From assembly GCA_017992455.1 (NCBI GenBank), contig JAGOOP010000010.1:1-55742 (forward strand): a stretch of DNA of 55,742 nucleotides. The letters run 5' to 3'. The notes beneath the pieces were generated by a model that had not been told where the DNA came from, made no database searches, and was given only the letters and a program-made list of their open reading frames with translations. Positions 8,925-15,724 of this stretch are shown piece after piece. The first letter of the stretch is position 1. Each line of letters begins with the position of its first letter. Origin of the DNA: Candidatus Omnitrophota bacterium (GTDB lineage Bacteria > Omnitrophota > Gorgyraeia > Gygaellales > Profunditerraquicolaceae). Position numbers and translations under genes: made by a program.

Positions 8925-9147
8925 TTTTCCTTATCTGTGACAATAGTTTCTCGTGCTCCGCGAGAAATGCGCTGAAATCCGCCATGGGGATGAACCCGAT
9001 GGGCCCGTGCTCACCGGCAATGACCAGCAGTTGGTCTCCGGATTTTAGTTTGTAATTCTTGCGCAGTTTCGCCGGGATAACGACCTGCCCCCGGTCGCCC
9101 ATCGTGACTGTTCCAAAAACCTTCGGTAACGGAGGAAGCTTATCCAT
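8911..9147 (-). CDS. AbrB/SpoVT-type swapped-hairpin DNA-binding regulator
   Basis: A 78-residue protein with a single AbrB/MazE-like beta-hairpin domain: G-T-V-T-M-G-D-R-G-Q-V-V-I-P-A-K-L-R at about 12-29 followed by K-S-G-D-Q-L-L-V. Such proteins dimerise and bind AT-rich palindromes. The C-terminal 30 residues are a helical tail. It is the first gene of the tolC-macA-macB-msrBA-surE operon, starts after a strong AGGAGAGG site, and lies directly downstream of a palindromic AT-rich region, so it is a good candidate autoregulator of the operon. It has no toxin partner beside it. Confidence 0.88.
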   Translation of the reverse strand: MDKLPPLPKVFGTVTMGDRGQVVIPAKLRKNYKLKSGDQLLVIAGEHGPIGFIPMADFSAFLAEHEKLLSQIRKNVPA

Positions 9148-9177
9148 AGACCTCTCCTGTTAAAAAAACCGGCTATA

Positions 9178-9227
9178 CATGATTTATCATATTAACATGA
9201 TTAACATACCATATCATATAAATCATG
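9178..9227 (-). promoter_or_regulatory. AT-rich palindromic operator region upstream of the AbrB-type gene
   Basis: The 50-base stretch starts with CATGATTTA and ends with the exact inverse TAAATCATG. Between them lie further copies of ATGATT/TTAATC half-sites. The stretch covers the sigma-70-like -10 and -35 elements, so a bound protein would block that promoter. The AT-rich character fits an AbrB-type binding site; the assignment is inference. Confidence 0.6.
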
Positions 9228-9231
9228 TCAA
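9203..9231 (-). promoter_or_regulatory. Sigma-70-type promoter of the abrB-tolC-macAB operon
   Basis: On the minus strand TTGACA (9231-9226) is followed after 17 bases by TATGTT (9208-9203). The start point would be near 9196, giving a leader of about 50 bases before the AbrB-type gene. It lies inside the palindromic region. Confidence 0.55.
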
Positions 9232-9269
9232 GCAGGAATGCAGACGATCCCTGGACGCTCTCTCCTTTC

Positions 9270-9298
9270 TTAGACAACGATCAACTGACAAAAGTTCC
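9270..9298 (-). promoter_or_regulatory. ECF-type promoter upstream of the abrB-tolC-macAB operon
   Basis: GGAACTT (9298-9292) and GTCTAA (9275-9270) are separated by 16 bases. Both boxes and the spacing are identical to the promoters in front of the ECF sigma gene and the spy gene further up the contig. The -35 box starts five bases after the T-tract of the helicase terminator, so this is a fresh transcription unit. The leader would be about 115 bases and includes the second promoter and the palindrome. Confidence 0.8.
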
Positions 9299-9303
9299 CC
9301 CCC

Positions 9304-9333
9304 AAAAAAAAAGAGACGCTGAATGCGTCTCTT
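9304..9333 (-). terminator. Rho-independent terminator of the DEAD-box helicase gene
   Basis: A perfect 9-bp stem AAGAGACGC/GCGTCTCTT with a 5-base loop is followed by a run of T on the minus strand. It lies about 50 bases after the helicase stop codon. Confidence 0.92.
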
Positions 9334-9380
9334 AGTTTTCCACAGAATTATTAACTTTTTATTATGCCTGACCCCTTTTT

Positions 9381-10679
9381 TTAGCGGAACTTCGGGCGTC
9401 GGTGAGGCCGCGATGATTGCCCCGAAGGCCTGCTGCCGAATCCGCGGTTACCATGCGGCCGCGATGCACCCGACCGGTTTCGGCCCTTATACCCTGGCTG
9501 CTTCGGCACAGAGAATTCGGAGAACTGCTCCGGGGGGAACTCAGGATGCTTGGCCACCGGCAATGTCGCGCGGATAAGTTTCTCGATGTCTTTGACGTCG
9601 GACTTCTGGTCCGGGGTCGCGATCGAGATCGCATGGCCTTTCATGCCCGCCCGTCCGGTGCGGCCGATGCGATGAACGTAATTGCCCGCGTCTTCCGGCA
9701 GGTCATAATTGATGACAAGCTCGATACCGGTGACATCGATACCGCGCGACGCTATATCGGTCGCGACAAGCACGCGGTACGATCCCCGCTTGAACCCTTC
9801 GAGCGCTTCGCGGCGCTGGTTCAAAGACCGGTTCGAATGGATCTCCGCTGCGCGGTATCCCATCTGCTGAATGGCATGGGTGACCTTCCGCGCTCCGATC
9901 TTGGTGCGCGTGAACAACAGGATCGACCCGTGGTATTGCGCCAGTATCCTGCCGAGCAATTTCGCTTTTGCCTCCCGCTTGACGATGTACAGTTCCTGCG
10001 TCACGGTCTCGGCCGCCGTACCCTGCGGAGCGATCTCGACGCACACGGGCAGTTTCATGTGTTTTGCGGCCATCTGCATGATCTCTTTGGGCATGGTAGC
10101 GGAAAACAGCATGGTCTGCCTGTTCTTCGGTATGAACCGCAGTATTTTATCGATCTGCGGGGCGAATCCCATATCGAGCATCCTGTCCGCCTCATCGAGG
10201 ACAAGCATGCACACTTCGTCAGGCATGAAATTCCACTGCGATATATGGTCGATGAGACGGCCGGGCGTCGCGATGACGATCCGGGGGCTCCTGCGCAGGG
10301 CGGCGGTCTGGTCGAACATAGGCGCTCCGCCGATCAAACAGGCGGTCTTCATGCCGAACGGCACCGCGATGCCACGGAACGCCTCTTCGATCTGAATGGC
10401 AAGCTCGCGGGTCGGCGCAAGCACAAGCCCGGACCCCTGCTTCTGCGCCAGCTGCTGGACCATCGGAATGGCGAATGCATGCGTTTTCCCCGTGCCGGTC
10501 TGGGCAATGCCGATAACATCCTTGCCCTGGATGGCAGGCGGAATGGCCTTTTGCTGGATCGGCGTGGGAACTTTGAATTTGATGCGCTCGAGCGTTTCCA
10601 GTATCTTCGGCGCTATGCCCAGGCCGAAAAAGCTCTGGGGCTGCGGTGTCACTGACTGCGGATGTCCTGTGCTGTTCAC
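9381..10679 (-). CDS. rhlE: DEAD-box ATP-dependent RNA helicase, RhlE type
   Basis: The 432-residue protein carries all helicase motifs in order: Q motif P-T-P-I-Q-Q near 38-43, motif I A-Q-T-G-T-G-K-T near 59-66, D-E-A-D, S-A-T, and H-R-I-G-R-T-G-R-A-G near residue 335-344. The last 50 residues are a basic Arg/Gly/Ser tail for RNA binding. It unwinds structured RNA, commonly in ribosome assembly and cold adaptation. The start is GTG at 10679, seven bases after AGGAGA. The gene has a long (about 195 base) leader with a perfect promoter and a structured element also found before the cold-shock gene, so cold or RNA-structure dependent control is likely. Confidence 0.95.
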   Translation of the reverse strand: MNSTGHPQSVTPQPQSFFGLGIAPKILETLERIKFKVPTPIQQKAIPPAIQGKDVIGIAQTGTGKTHAFAIPMVQQLAQKQGSGLVLAPTRELAIQIEEAFRGIAVPFGMKTACLIGGAPMFDQTAALRRSPRIVIATPGRLIDHISQWNFMPDEVCMLVLDEADRMLDMGFAPQIDKILRFIPKNRQTMLFSATMPKEIMQMAAKHMKLPVCVEIAPQGTAAETVTQELYIVKREAKAKLLGRILAQYHGSILLFTRTKIGARKVTHAIQQMGYRAAEIHSNRSLNQRREALEGFKRGSYRVLVATDIASRGIDVTGIELVINYDLPEDAGNYVHRIGRTGRAGMKGHAISIATPDQKSDVKDIEKLIRATLPVAKHPEFPPEQFSEFSVPKQPGYKGRNRSGASRPHGNRGFGSRPSGQSSRPHRRPKFR

Positions 10680-10696
10680 TGTGTATTCTCCTAACT

Positions 10697-10790
10697 ATGT
10701 GCCCTCCGGCACATGGCTGGCGCTGACGTGGTATTGCGCCACCATGTGCCCTCCGGCACATGGCTGGCGCTGACGTGGTATTGCGCCACC
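10697..10790 (-). repeat. Two tandem 47-bp repeats in the helicase leader
   Basis: Two identical 47-base units (10697-10743 and 10744-10790) lie head to tail in the 5' untranslated region. Each contains a near-perfect palindrome ATGTGCC...GGCACAT and a second GGCGC/GCGCC hairpin, so the RNA forms two copies of a double hairpin. A degenerate third palindrome, TGTTCC/GGAACA, follows at about 10793-10807. The unit ends just before the Shine-Dalgarno sequence. Confidence 0.9.
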
Positions 10791-10806
10791 ATGTTCCTTC
10801 TGGAAC

Positions 10807-10860
10807 AAAAAACCGTAAAGGTTAGCCATCTGTCCTTTACGGTCATCTGATTACTAATCT
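10807..10860 (-). promoter_or_regulatory. Structured leader element (hairpin + U-tract) of the helicase mRNA, shared with the cold-shock gene
   Basis: On the minus strand AGATTAG and TCA precede a 10-bp stem ACCGTAAAGG/CCTTTACGGT (10843-10834 and 10821-10812), with a 12-base loop containing AGATGGCTAA, then six T. By itself this is an intrinsic terminator placed within the leader, about 30 bases after the start of transcription. The cold-shock gene leader at 15604-15664 has the same order of blocks, including AGATTAG, AGATG-CTA in the loop and the T-tract. This points to a common attenuator or RNA switch. Confidence 0.75.
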
Positions 10861-10883
10861 TCTTCTCTTTATACTACCCGATG

Positions 10884-10911
10884 ATTATACCATCGATCCT
10901 GCATTTGTCAA
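10884..10911 (-). promoter_or_regulatory. Consensus sigma-70 promoter of the DEAD-box helicase
   Basis: TTGACA (10911-10906), 16-base spacer, TATAAT (10889-10884): both boxes are perfect. Transcription would start near 10877. It begins seven bases after the cytochrome stop codon. Confidence 0.92.
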
Positions 10912-10917
10912 CATATA

Positions 10918-12141
10918 TTAATGCTTGAACGGGCGCTGCACATCCCGGCCGTGGCAGACAGAGCACTTGCGCAGCGTCCCGGGGCTTGACTGCATATCCT
11001 TGAACTTGATCTGATCGTTCTCCTGACTGCTCGGCGCAATGGCATGAGCGCTGTCATGGCAGACCGCGCAATACACGCCCGTCTTTGAGCGCGATTGATT
11101 ATACAGCGGTTTATCAAGGGCGTATCCCTGGCCGTGGCAGGCGACATTGTCGCACCGCGGCTCGACCTTCCACGGCTCCAGGTTCCTGGCGACGTTGGAT
11201 ATGGCGCCGTGGCATGTCGTGCAATTCAACTTATAGTTCACGGACATTGTGCCGCGCAAAAACTGGGTCCGGCTGCCGGGGTGGCAATGATAACATCCCT
11301 GCGTATCCGGCGTGATCCCGGTCAGGGACTGGTGGCGCCTGTGGACCGCATTCGACAGACTCGGTATGCCCTGTTGTCCTTTGCGGCCAAGGGCGTTGGA
11401 CGCGTGGCAGGAAACGCACAGCACCGGCCTGCTGTGCATCAACGGGACCTGATACTTGTCCGGGTTCAGTTTATCATGCAAAGACAGGATATTCGTCTGC
11501 GGCTTGCCGGTGGGCTTGATGCCATGGCGCTCGGTCGCCATGCCCGCGTCCCCGTGGCACGTGCCGCAGTTCATTTCGTTCGATACGGAAGCGACAACGT
11601 TCGCGCGGCACAGCTCGACCCCGGTCTTCTCGTCTTTCACGACAATGGAAGCTAACTGGTACGGATGGCGTTCCCACAATGCCCGGTCGATATCGGCGGC
11701 AGAGCTGTCGCGGTATTCGGTCAGCGGGATCCCCTCTGCAGTAAAATATCCGTTCACCTGGTCCATCCGGCCCGACAGCCCTTTGCCCGTAAGCCCGGTG
11801 TTGACCGCAACATCCACGCCGAACAATTGCCTGACATATTTCCAGAAATTCGTCTTATCCCGCCTGGTATCCTTGCCTGCTGAATACGTATTCTCTCTGA
11901 AGCTGTATTCGACGATAACGCCTTTGGTGACGACCTGCGGAGGCTCTCCGACCTTGAGGACCTGCGCATACAGGGTATTATGCGGCGGCATGATCGCCAT
12001 ATCCTGAAAATCGCTCGAATAAAAATGAACCCCCGCTTTGCTCCAGCCGAATACGACATACCGCGGCTGTTCCCGGACATCTGCGGCAACAGCATTCGCG
12101 CAAACCATGAAGATCAGCATGCCCAGACAAAGCAGTTTCAT
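10918..12141 (-). CDS. Secreted multiheme (about seven-heme) c-type cytochrome
   Basis: The 407-residue protein begins with a signal peptide (about 1-19, ending A-V-A-A-D). It holds seven heme-attachment motifs: C-G-T-C-H, C-V-S-C-H, C-Y-H-C-H, C-T-T-C-H, a C-x4-C-H version (C-D-N-V-A-C-H), C-A-V-C-H and C-S-V-C-H. The first about 180 residues have no heme and form a separate domain. The hemes would be attached in the periplasm by a cytochrome c maturation system not seen here. The role is probably extracytoplasmic electron transfer. It is the last gene of trkH-trkA-PAS protein-cytochrome, 16 bases after the PAS gene, with a good AAAGGA site. Confidence 0.9.
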   Translation of the reverse strand: MKLLCLGMLIFMVCANAVAADVREQPRYVVFGWSKAGVHFYSSDFQDMAIMPPHNTLYAQVLKVGEPPQVVTKGVIVEYSFRENTYSAGKDTRRDKTNFWKYVRQLFGVDVAVNTGLTGKGLSGRMDQVNGYFTAEGIPLTEYRDSSAADIDRALWERHPYQLASIVVKDEKTGVELCRANVVASVSNEMNCGTCHGDAGMATERHGIKPTGKPQTNILSLHDKLNPDKYQVPLMHSRPVLCVSCHASNALGRKGQQGIPSLSNAVHRRHQSLTGITPDTQGCYHCHPGSRTQFLRGTMSVNYKLNCTTCHGAISNVARNLEPWKVEPRCDNVACHGQGYALDKPLYNQSRSKTGVYCAVCHDSAHAIAPSSQENDQIKFKDMQSSPGTLRKCSVCHGRDVQRPFKH

Positions 12142-12157
12142 CCGGTCATATCCTTTC

Positions 12158-12838
12158 CTAAAAGAAAATAAGCGCCGCCTCGACTATTTCGTTCCGGTTC
12201 TTCACGGGCGTTATGCTCAGAACGAGCTCGCGCCGCGTTTCCCGCACAGGGATCTCCAGATTCACCACAGCATTCGTCGCGAAAGCGCCATTTTCGACCG
12301 CCGATCTGAGAAGGCCTATGAATTTCGCATTGCCCGGCCGCAGCGATATCGGGTCAAACTTGAACGCTTCCTGCTCAACCCCGAATTCGGCCTGCGCCGC
12401 AGGATTGAACCTGAACTCTTTCTCCTTGACGTCGAATATGATGACGCAATCCTTGACCGTATGGCAGACAACATCCAGAGAACGCGCCAGGACCGATATA
12501 CGCTCGCGCTGCAGCCGGTCATACGCGACCAGCTGGCCGGCCATTTCGTTGATCCGGCGGGATACCGCGGACACCTCGTCGTCGAAGAACTTCGACACCT
12601 TTATCCCCGCTTCGTATTCGTTCGAGATTATCCGCCTGACAAACCGGGAAAGATTCCGGCTGAACGAGAATATCCGCAGGGTCAGATACAACCATGCCAG
12701 GATCCCCGCAGCGAAAAAAGCATAATACGCGTACACGGCCGGTCCGGGCAGCTGCACCCTGCCGAGGATCACCTGATAGCCGGCAACGCATGACAAAAAG
12801 GAAAACAGCCACAACAGCTTGATCGTATGCCTGGTCAT
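12158..12838 (-). CDS. Membrane-anchored PAS sensor protein without output domain
   Basis: The 226-residue protein has two membrane helices (about 9-25 and 34-56), a HAMP-like/coiled linker (about 57-110) and a PAS-like domain (about 112-226) containing D-C-V-I-I-F-D-V and F-N-P-A-A-Q-A-E-F. It ends directly at the end of the PAS fold; there is no kinase, cyclase or phosphatase domain and no frame-shifted continuation downstream. Chimeric sensors of this kind may pass a signal by contact with a partner. It sits between trkA and the heptaheme cytochrome, with AAGGAGACATACCG before the ATG. The ligand is unknown. Confidence 0.7.
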   Translation of the reverse strand: MTRHTIKLLWLFSFLSCVAGYQVILGRVQLPGPAVYAYYAFFAAGILAWLYLTLRIFSFSRNLSRFVRRIISNEYEAGIKVSKFFDDEVSAVSRRINEMAGQLVAYDRLQRERISVLARSLDVVCHTVKDCVIIFDVKEKEFRFNPAAQAEFGVEQEAFKFDPISLRPGNAKFIGLLRSAVENGAFATNAVVNLEIPVRETRRELVLSITPVKNRNEIVEAALIFF

Positions 12839-12851
12839 CGGTATGTCTCCT

Positions 12852-13541
12852 TCATGCGCTGTTCGAGAACCGCTCGATATCGATATCGCTGCCGATGACC
12901 ATCAGGACGTCTGTCTCCTCAAGCGGCGCGTCCGGCACCGGCACGTGCTCCATGCATTCCTCGAAGATCCGCTCGCCGTGATCGTTGATCTGCGGCCTCT
13001 TTTTTTTGACCGCCACCACATTGATGCGGTAACTCTCGCGCAATCTCAACTCTTTGATATTCCTGCCGACCAGTTTTCGCGGCACGGGGATCTCGGCGAT
13101 ACTGTGGCCCGGCGTCAAAGGAATGCACTTGGAGATACTGCGGGAGATCAGGCTATTTGCGACGAGGCTTCCCATTTCCTCTTCAAGATTGATGATATTA
13201 TCGACCTCCATGGTCTTGAGGATCTCCTGCTGGAGCGGGCTGATCGCGCGCGCCCAGATCTTCTTCACCCCTATTTTCCTCAAAAGGAGCGTCGTCAAAA
13301 GGTTGGCTTCCACGTCCTCGCCGATGCAGACGACGGCGACGTCCACGTTCTGGATGCCGACCGCGCGCAGCGCGTTCTCATCGACCGAATCGACGACGAC
13401 CGCATACGTGACCGCCTCCTTGATGTCCTCGACGCGCTCGCTGTTCTCGTCCACCGCGATCACGTGCGCGCCCCGTTCGGTCAGTTCTCTGGCGACAGTG
13501 CTTCCGAACTTTCCCAGACCTATCACCGCTACTTGACGCAT
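12852..13541 (-). CDS. trkA: TrkA/KtrA potassium uptake regulatory subunit
   Basis: The 229-residue protein is the cytoplasmic gating ring of a Trk/Ktr K+ channel. Residues 1-135 are an RCK N-domain with the Rossmann loop G-L-G-K-F-G at 8-13 and acidic Asp at the end of strand 2 (V-D-E-N-S-E) typical of NAD(H)/nucleotide binding. Residues about 140-225 are an RCK C-domain. One copy of each is the KtrA-like arrangement, half the size of E. coli TrkA. The start follows an AGGAGA site 21 bases after the trkH gene. Confidence 0.95.
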   Translation of the reverse strand: MRQVAVIGLGKFGSTVARELTERGAHVIAVDENSERVEDIKEAVTYAVVVDSVDENALRAVGIQNVDVAVVCIGEDVEANLLTTLLLRKIGVKKIWARAISPLQQEILKTMEVDNIINLEEEMGSLVANSLISRSISKCIPLTPGHSIAEIPVPRKLVGRNIKELRLRESYRINVVAVKKKRPQINDHGERIFEECMEHVPVPDAPLEETDVLMVIGSDIDIERFSNSA

Positions 13542-13562
13542 GGCTTCTCCTGGTTAAAAAGG

Positions 13563-15263
13563 TTATCCGATGGCAACGCTCTCGCGGGCATATTCGTACC
13601 GCGGCTGGGCGTGGTGCCTTAAAAACGCGTATCCGATCGTCAGGGGCCCGAGCCTTCCGATGAACATGAGCGCGGTGATCAAAAGCTTGCCCCGCGAGCT
13701 CAACGATCCGGTCAGGTCAGCGGACAGGCCGACCGTGCCGAAGGCGCTGACCGTTTCAAAAACGACGGGCAGGAACGGCCCGCGCTCCCATGCAAGCAAT
13801 ACCGCAGCGAACACGAAGACCAATACGCTCGAGAGAAAAAATATGATCATGGCCTTTCTCACGACCCCGGGAGGAACCGTACGGCGCGCGATCTCCGCGT
13901 GCTCCCTGCCCCGGAATTCGCTGATCATCATGGACCCCAGGACCGACATGGTCGTTGTCTTGACGCCGCCGGCAGTGGAGCCGGGCGAGCCGCCGATGAA
14001 CATCAAAAGCATCATCAAAAGCATCGAGGGGCCGGTCAACTGTGCGATACTGCAGGAGTTGAAACCGGCAGTCCTGGCAGTCACTGACTGGAACACGGAC
14101 GCAAGGATGGTACCCTTGAGGCCGAATCCCGCGAACGAAGCGTCCTTTTCCAAGAAATAGAACGCCGCCGCGCCGCCGGCGATCAGGACCAGCGACATCC
14201 AGAGAACAACCCGCGTATGCATCTTCAGCCGGGCCTTGCGCCGCACCGCAGGGTTGAATTTCATCCGAAAATGGTCCTGGAGGTCCCTGATGACCGTAAA
14301 CCCGAGCCCGCCAATGATGATAAGCCCGCATATGACGATGTTCGTCGGGACATCTGCGCGGAAACGGACAAGGCTGTCGCTGAAGGTCGAAAAACCTGCG
14401 TTGCAGAACGCGGATATGGCATGAAAAACGGCAAAATATGCGGTCTTGAGAACGCCGCCCGTCCTGCCGATCCAGCTTACGAACAACACGGCCGCGCCCG
14501 CGGCCTCGCACAGAAACGTCATCTTCACGATGTATGCCACCATGTTCTTGACCCGGGCAAGCGACGATTCGTCGAGTATGTCGGACATCATGGCCTCCTG
14601 CTTCATATCGATGCGCTTGCCCATGATCAATGCCATTGAGACGGAGAATGTCATGATGCCCAGCCCCCCGACCTGGATCAGGCCGAGGATCACGATCTGG
14701 CCGAACAGGCTGAAATGCGCTCCCGTGTCGAAAACGGTCAAGCCGGTGACGCAGGTCGCGGATGTTGCGGTGAACAACGCGTCAGTCAACGAAGTAGGGA
14801 CCCCGTCTTTGGCCGCGGCCGGAAGCATCAGCAGTATGGCCCCGAAGCCGATCGCGAACGCGAACGTCGCGATCATCATCTGGGCGGGCTTGAGGCTGAG
14901 CAGATTGATCAGCTTGGTGGATCTGCGTATCCGGGAAAGCAGGATAGCGATGATGACGACCTGCCTGACGATGACGAACGCCGGCGTGCTGTCTAACCCC
15001 CTTACCAGCTGGATGAACGGCACGAAAACAAGCAGGTCCCACCAGTTGCGAAGGATATACCGCTTCCGGTCGCGCGCAGCCAGATAACGCATGAGGATAT
15101 CGCAGACAAAGATCAGGCTGACCGCGAGATTGAACTCCCCGATCAAGAACGAGTACGGCTGCAGATATGCTGATTTTTCGACAAGAAGGACAAAAAAAGC
15201 GGTTATTGCGATAAAACCGATAAAATAATCGTATTTGCGCTTTAAAAAATCCTTTATGGCCAT
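13563..15263 (-). CDS. trkH: TrkH/KtrB-type potassium channel subunit with N-terminal membrane extension
   Basis: The 566-residue membrane protein is the K+ translocating subunit. An N-terminal voltage-sensor-like or four-helix membrane segment (about 1-115) precedes the four P-loop repeats of the Trk/Ktr family. Filter-like stretches are visible as T-S-A-T-C-V-T-G-L, F-C-N-A-G-F-S, T-A-R-T-A-G-F-N and F-G-T-V-G-L-S. The 'S-P-G-S-T-A-G-G-V-K' signature follows repeat 3. I chose the ATG at 15263 because a promoter lies directly before it, giving a leaderless message; a TTG 12 codons upstream would overlap the -35 box. trkA follows after 21 bases. Confidence 0.93.
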   Translation of the reverse strand: MAIKDFLKRKYDYFIGFIAITAFFVLLVEKSAYLQPYSFLIGEFNLAVSLIFVCDILMRYLAARDRKRYILRNWWDLLVFVPFIQLVRGLDSTPAFVIVRQVVIIAILLSRIRRSTKLINLLSLKPAQMMIATFAFAIGFGAILLMLPAAAKDGVPTSLTDALFTATSATCVTGLTVFDTGAHFSLFGQIVILGLIQVGGLGIMTFSVSMALIMGKRIDMKQEAMMSDILDESSLARVKNMVAYIVKMTFLCEAAGAAVLFVSWIGRTGGVLKTAYFAVFHAISAFCNAGFSTFSDSLVRFRADVPTNIVICGLIIIGGLGFTVIRDLQDHFRMKFNPAVRRKARLKMHTRVVLWMSLVLIAGGAAAFYFLEKDASFAGFGLKGTILASVFQSVTARTAGFNSCSIAQLTGPSMLLMMLLMFIGGSPGSTAGGVKTTTMSVLGSMMISEFRGREHAEIARRTVPPGVVRKAMIIFFLSSVLVFVFAAVLLAWERGPFLPVVFETVSAFGTVGLSADLTGSLSSRGKLLITALMFIGRLGPLTIGYAFLRHHAQPRYEYARESVAIG

Positions 15264-15270
15264 GGATGGT

Positions 15271-15299
15271 ATTGTACTCCCATCTTCGCCTTTTATCAA
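15271..15299 (-). promoter_or_regulatory. Promoter of trkH giving a (near-)leaderless mRNA
   Basis: TTGATA (15299-15294), 17-base spacer, TACAAT (15276-15271). The start point would coincide with or lie one or two bases before the trkH ATG at 15263, and there is no Shine-Dalgarno. It lies ten bases after the cold-shock terminator. Confidence 0.6.
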
Positions 15300-15308
15300 T
15301 CGAAACGT

Positions 15309-15346
15309 AAAAAAAAACGGCCCGGCATATTCCTATGCCGGGCCGT
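15309..15346 (-). terminator. Strong terminator of the cold-shock gene
   Basis: A perfect 13-bp stem ACGGCCCGGCATA/TATGCCGGGCCGT with a 4-base loop is followed by eight T on the minus strand, 14 bases after the cold-shock stop codon. Confidence 0.95.
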
Positions 15347-15360
15347 GTTTCTCGCGCGGA

Positions 15361-15561
15361 TTAGAGCTTTACGACTTTCGAAGCCTGTTCGCCCTTAGGA
15401 CCCTGAACTATTTCCAGTTCAACATCCTGGCCTTCGGCAAGCGTCTTATATCCCTCACCCTGAATCACGCTATGATGTACGAATACATCATTACCGTTTT
15501 CAGGAGTAATAAAACCGTAGCCTTTTTCGTTCGAGAACCACTTCACTTTTCCCTTAACCAT
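15361..15561 (-). CDS. Cold-shock domain protein (CspA family)
   Basis: A 66-residue single-stranded nucleic-acid chaperone. It shows RNP1 K-G-Y-G-F-I-T at about 17-23 and RNP2 V-F-V-H-H at about 29-33, the standard OB-fold motifs, and has the usual length. It would bind mRNA and prevent structure formation, mainly at low temperature. The ATG follows a perfect AAGGAGG site. The gene is monocistronic: own promoter, a long structured leader and a strong terminator. The leader shares a hairpin element with that of the DEAD-box helicase, its usual functional partner in cold RNA metabolism. Confidence 0.97.
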   Translation of the reverse strand: MVKGKVKWFSNEKGYGFITPENGNDVFVHHSVIQGEGYKTLAEGQDVELEIVQGPKGEQASKVVKL

Positions 15562-15591
15562 TGCTCACTACCTCCTTCTTCTTGAATTTTA

Positions 15592-15671
15592 GCGAATAAA
15601 GCCGTCAACAAAAAAACCGAAAGGCTAGACATCTTAAGCTTTTCGGCTGTTGACTTCTAATCTTTATTCAC
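15592..15671 (-). promoter_or_regulatory. Structured 5' leader of the cold-shock mRNA
   Basis: On the minus strand three successive pairings can form around one loop: GTGAATAAAG with CTTTATTCGC (15671-15662 / 15601-15592), GTCAACA with TGTTGAC (15654-15648 / 15610-15604) and CCGAAA with TTTCGG. The innermost hairpin followed by seven T also resembles an intrinsic terminator, so two alternative states are possible. The loop carries AGATG-CTA, shared with the helicase leader at 10807-10860. The Shine-Dalgarno lies about 15 bases after the outer stem. A temperature- or Csp-dependent switch is likely by analogy with cspA leaders. Confidence 0.75.
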
Positions 15672-15682
15672 TACTGTCACCA

Positions 15683-15710
15683 AGTATACCACCGCAACTT
15701 ATTTTGTCAA
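15683..15710 (-). promoter_or_regulatory. Sigma-70 promoter of the cold-shock gene
   Basis: TTGACA (15710-15705), 16-base spacer, TATACT (15688-15683). The start would be near 15676. Spacer length and the GTGG before the -10 match the helicase promoter at 10884-10911. Confidence 0.88.
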
Positions 15711-15724
15711 CAATTATTTTTAAA

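Noticed and set aside
9417-10655. A 412-codon open frame on the plus strand opposite the DEAD-box helicase
   Set aside because: It mirrors the helicase codons, has Arg/His/Asp-rich composition without any domain, and no ribosome site or promoter; the helicase frame has every family motif.
10697-10790. A CRISPR-like array in the helicase leader
   Set aside because: There are only two units placed head to tail without spacers, and no cas genes.
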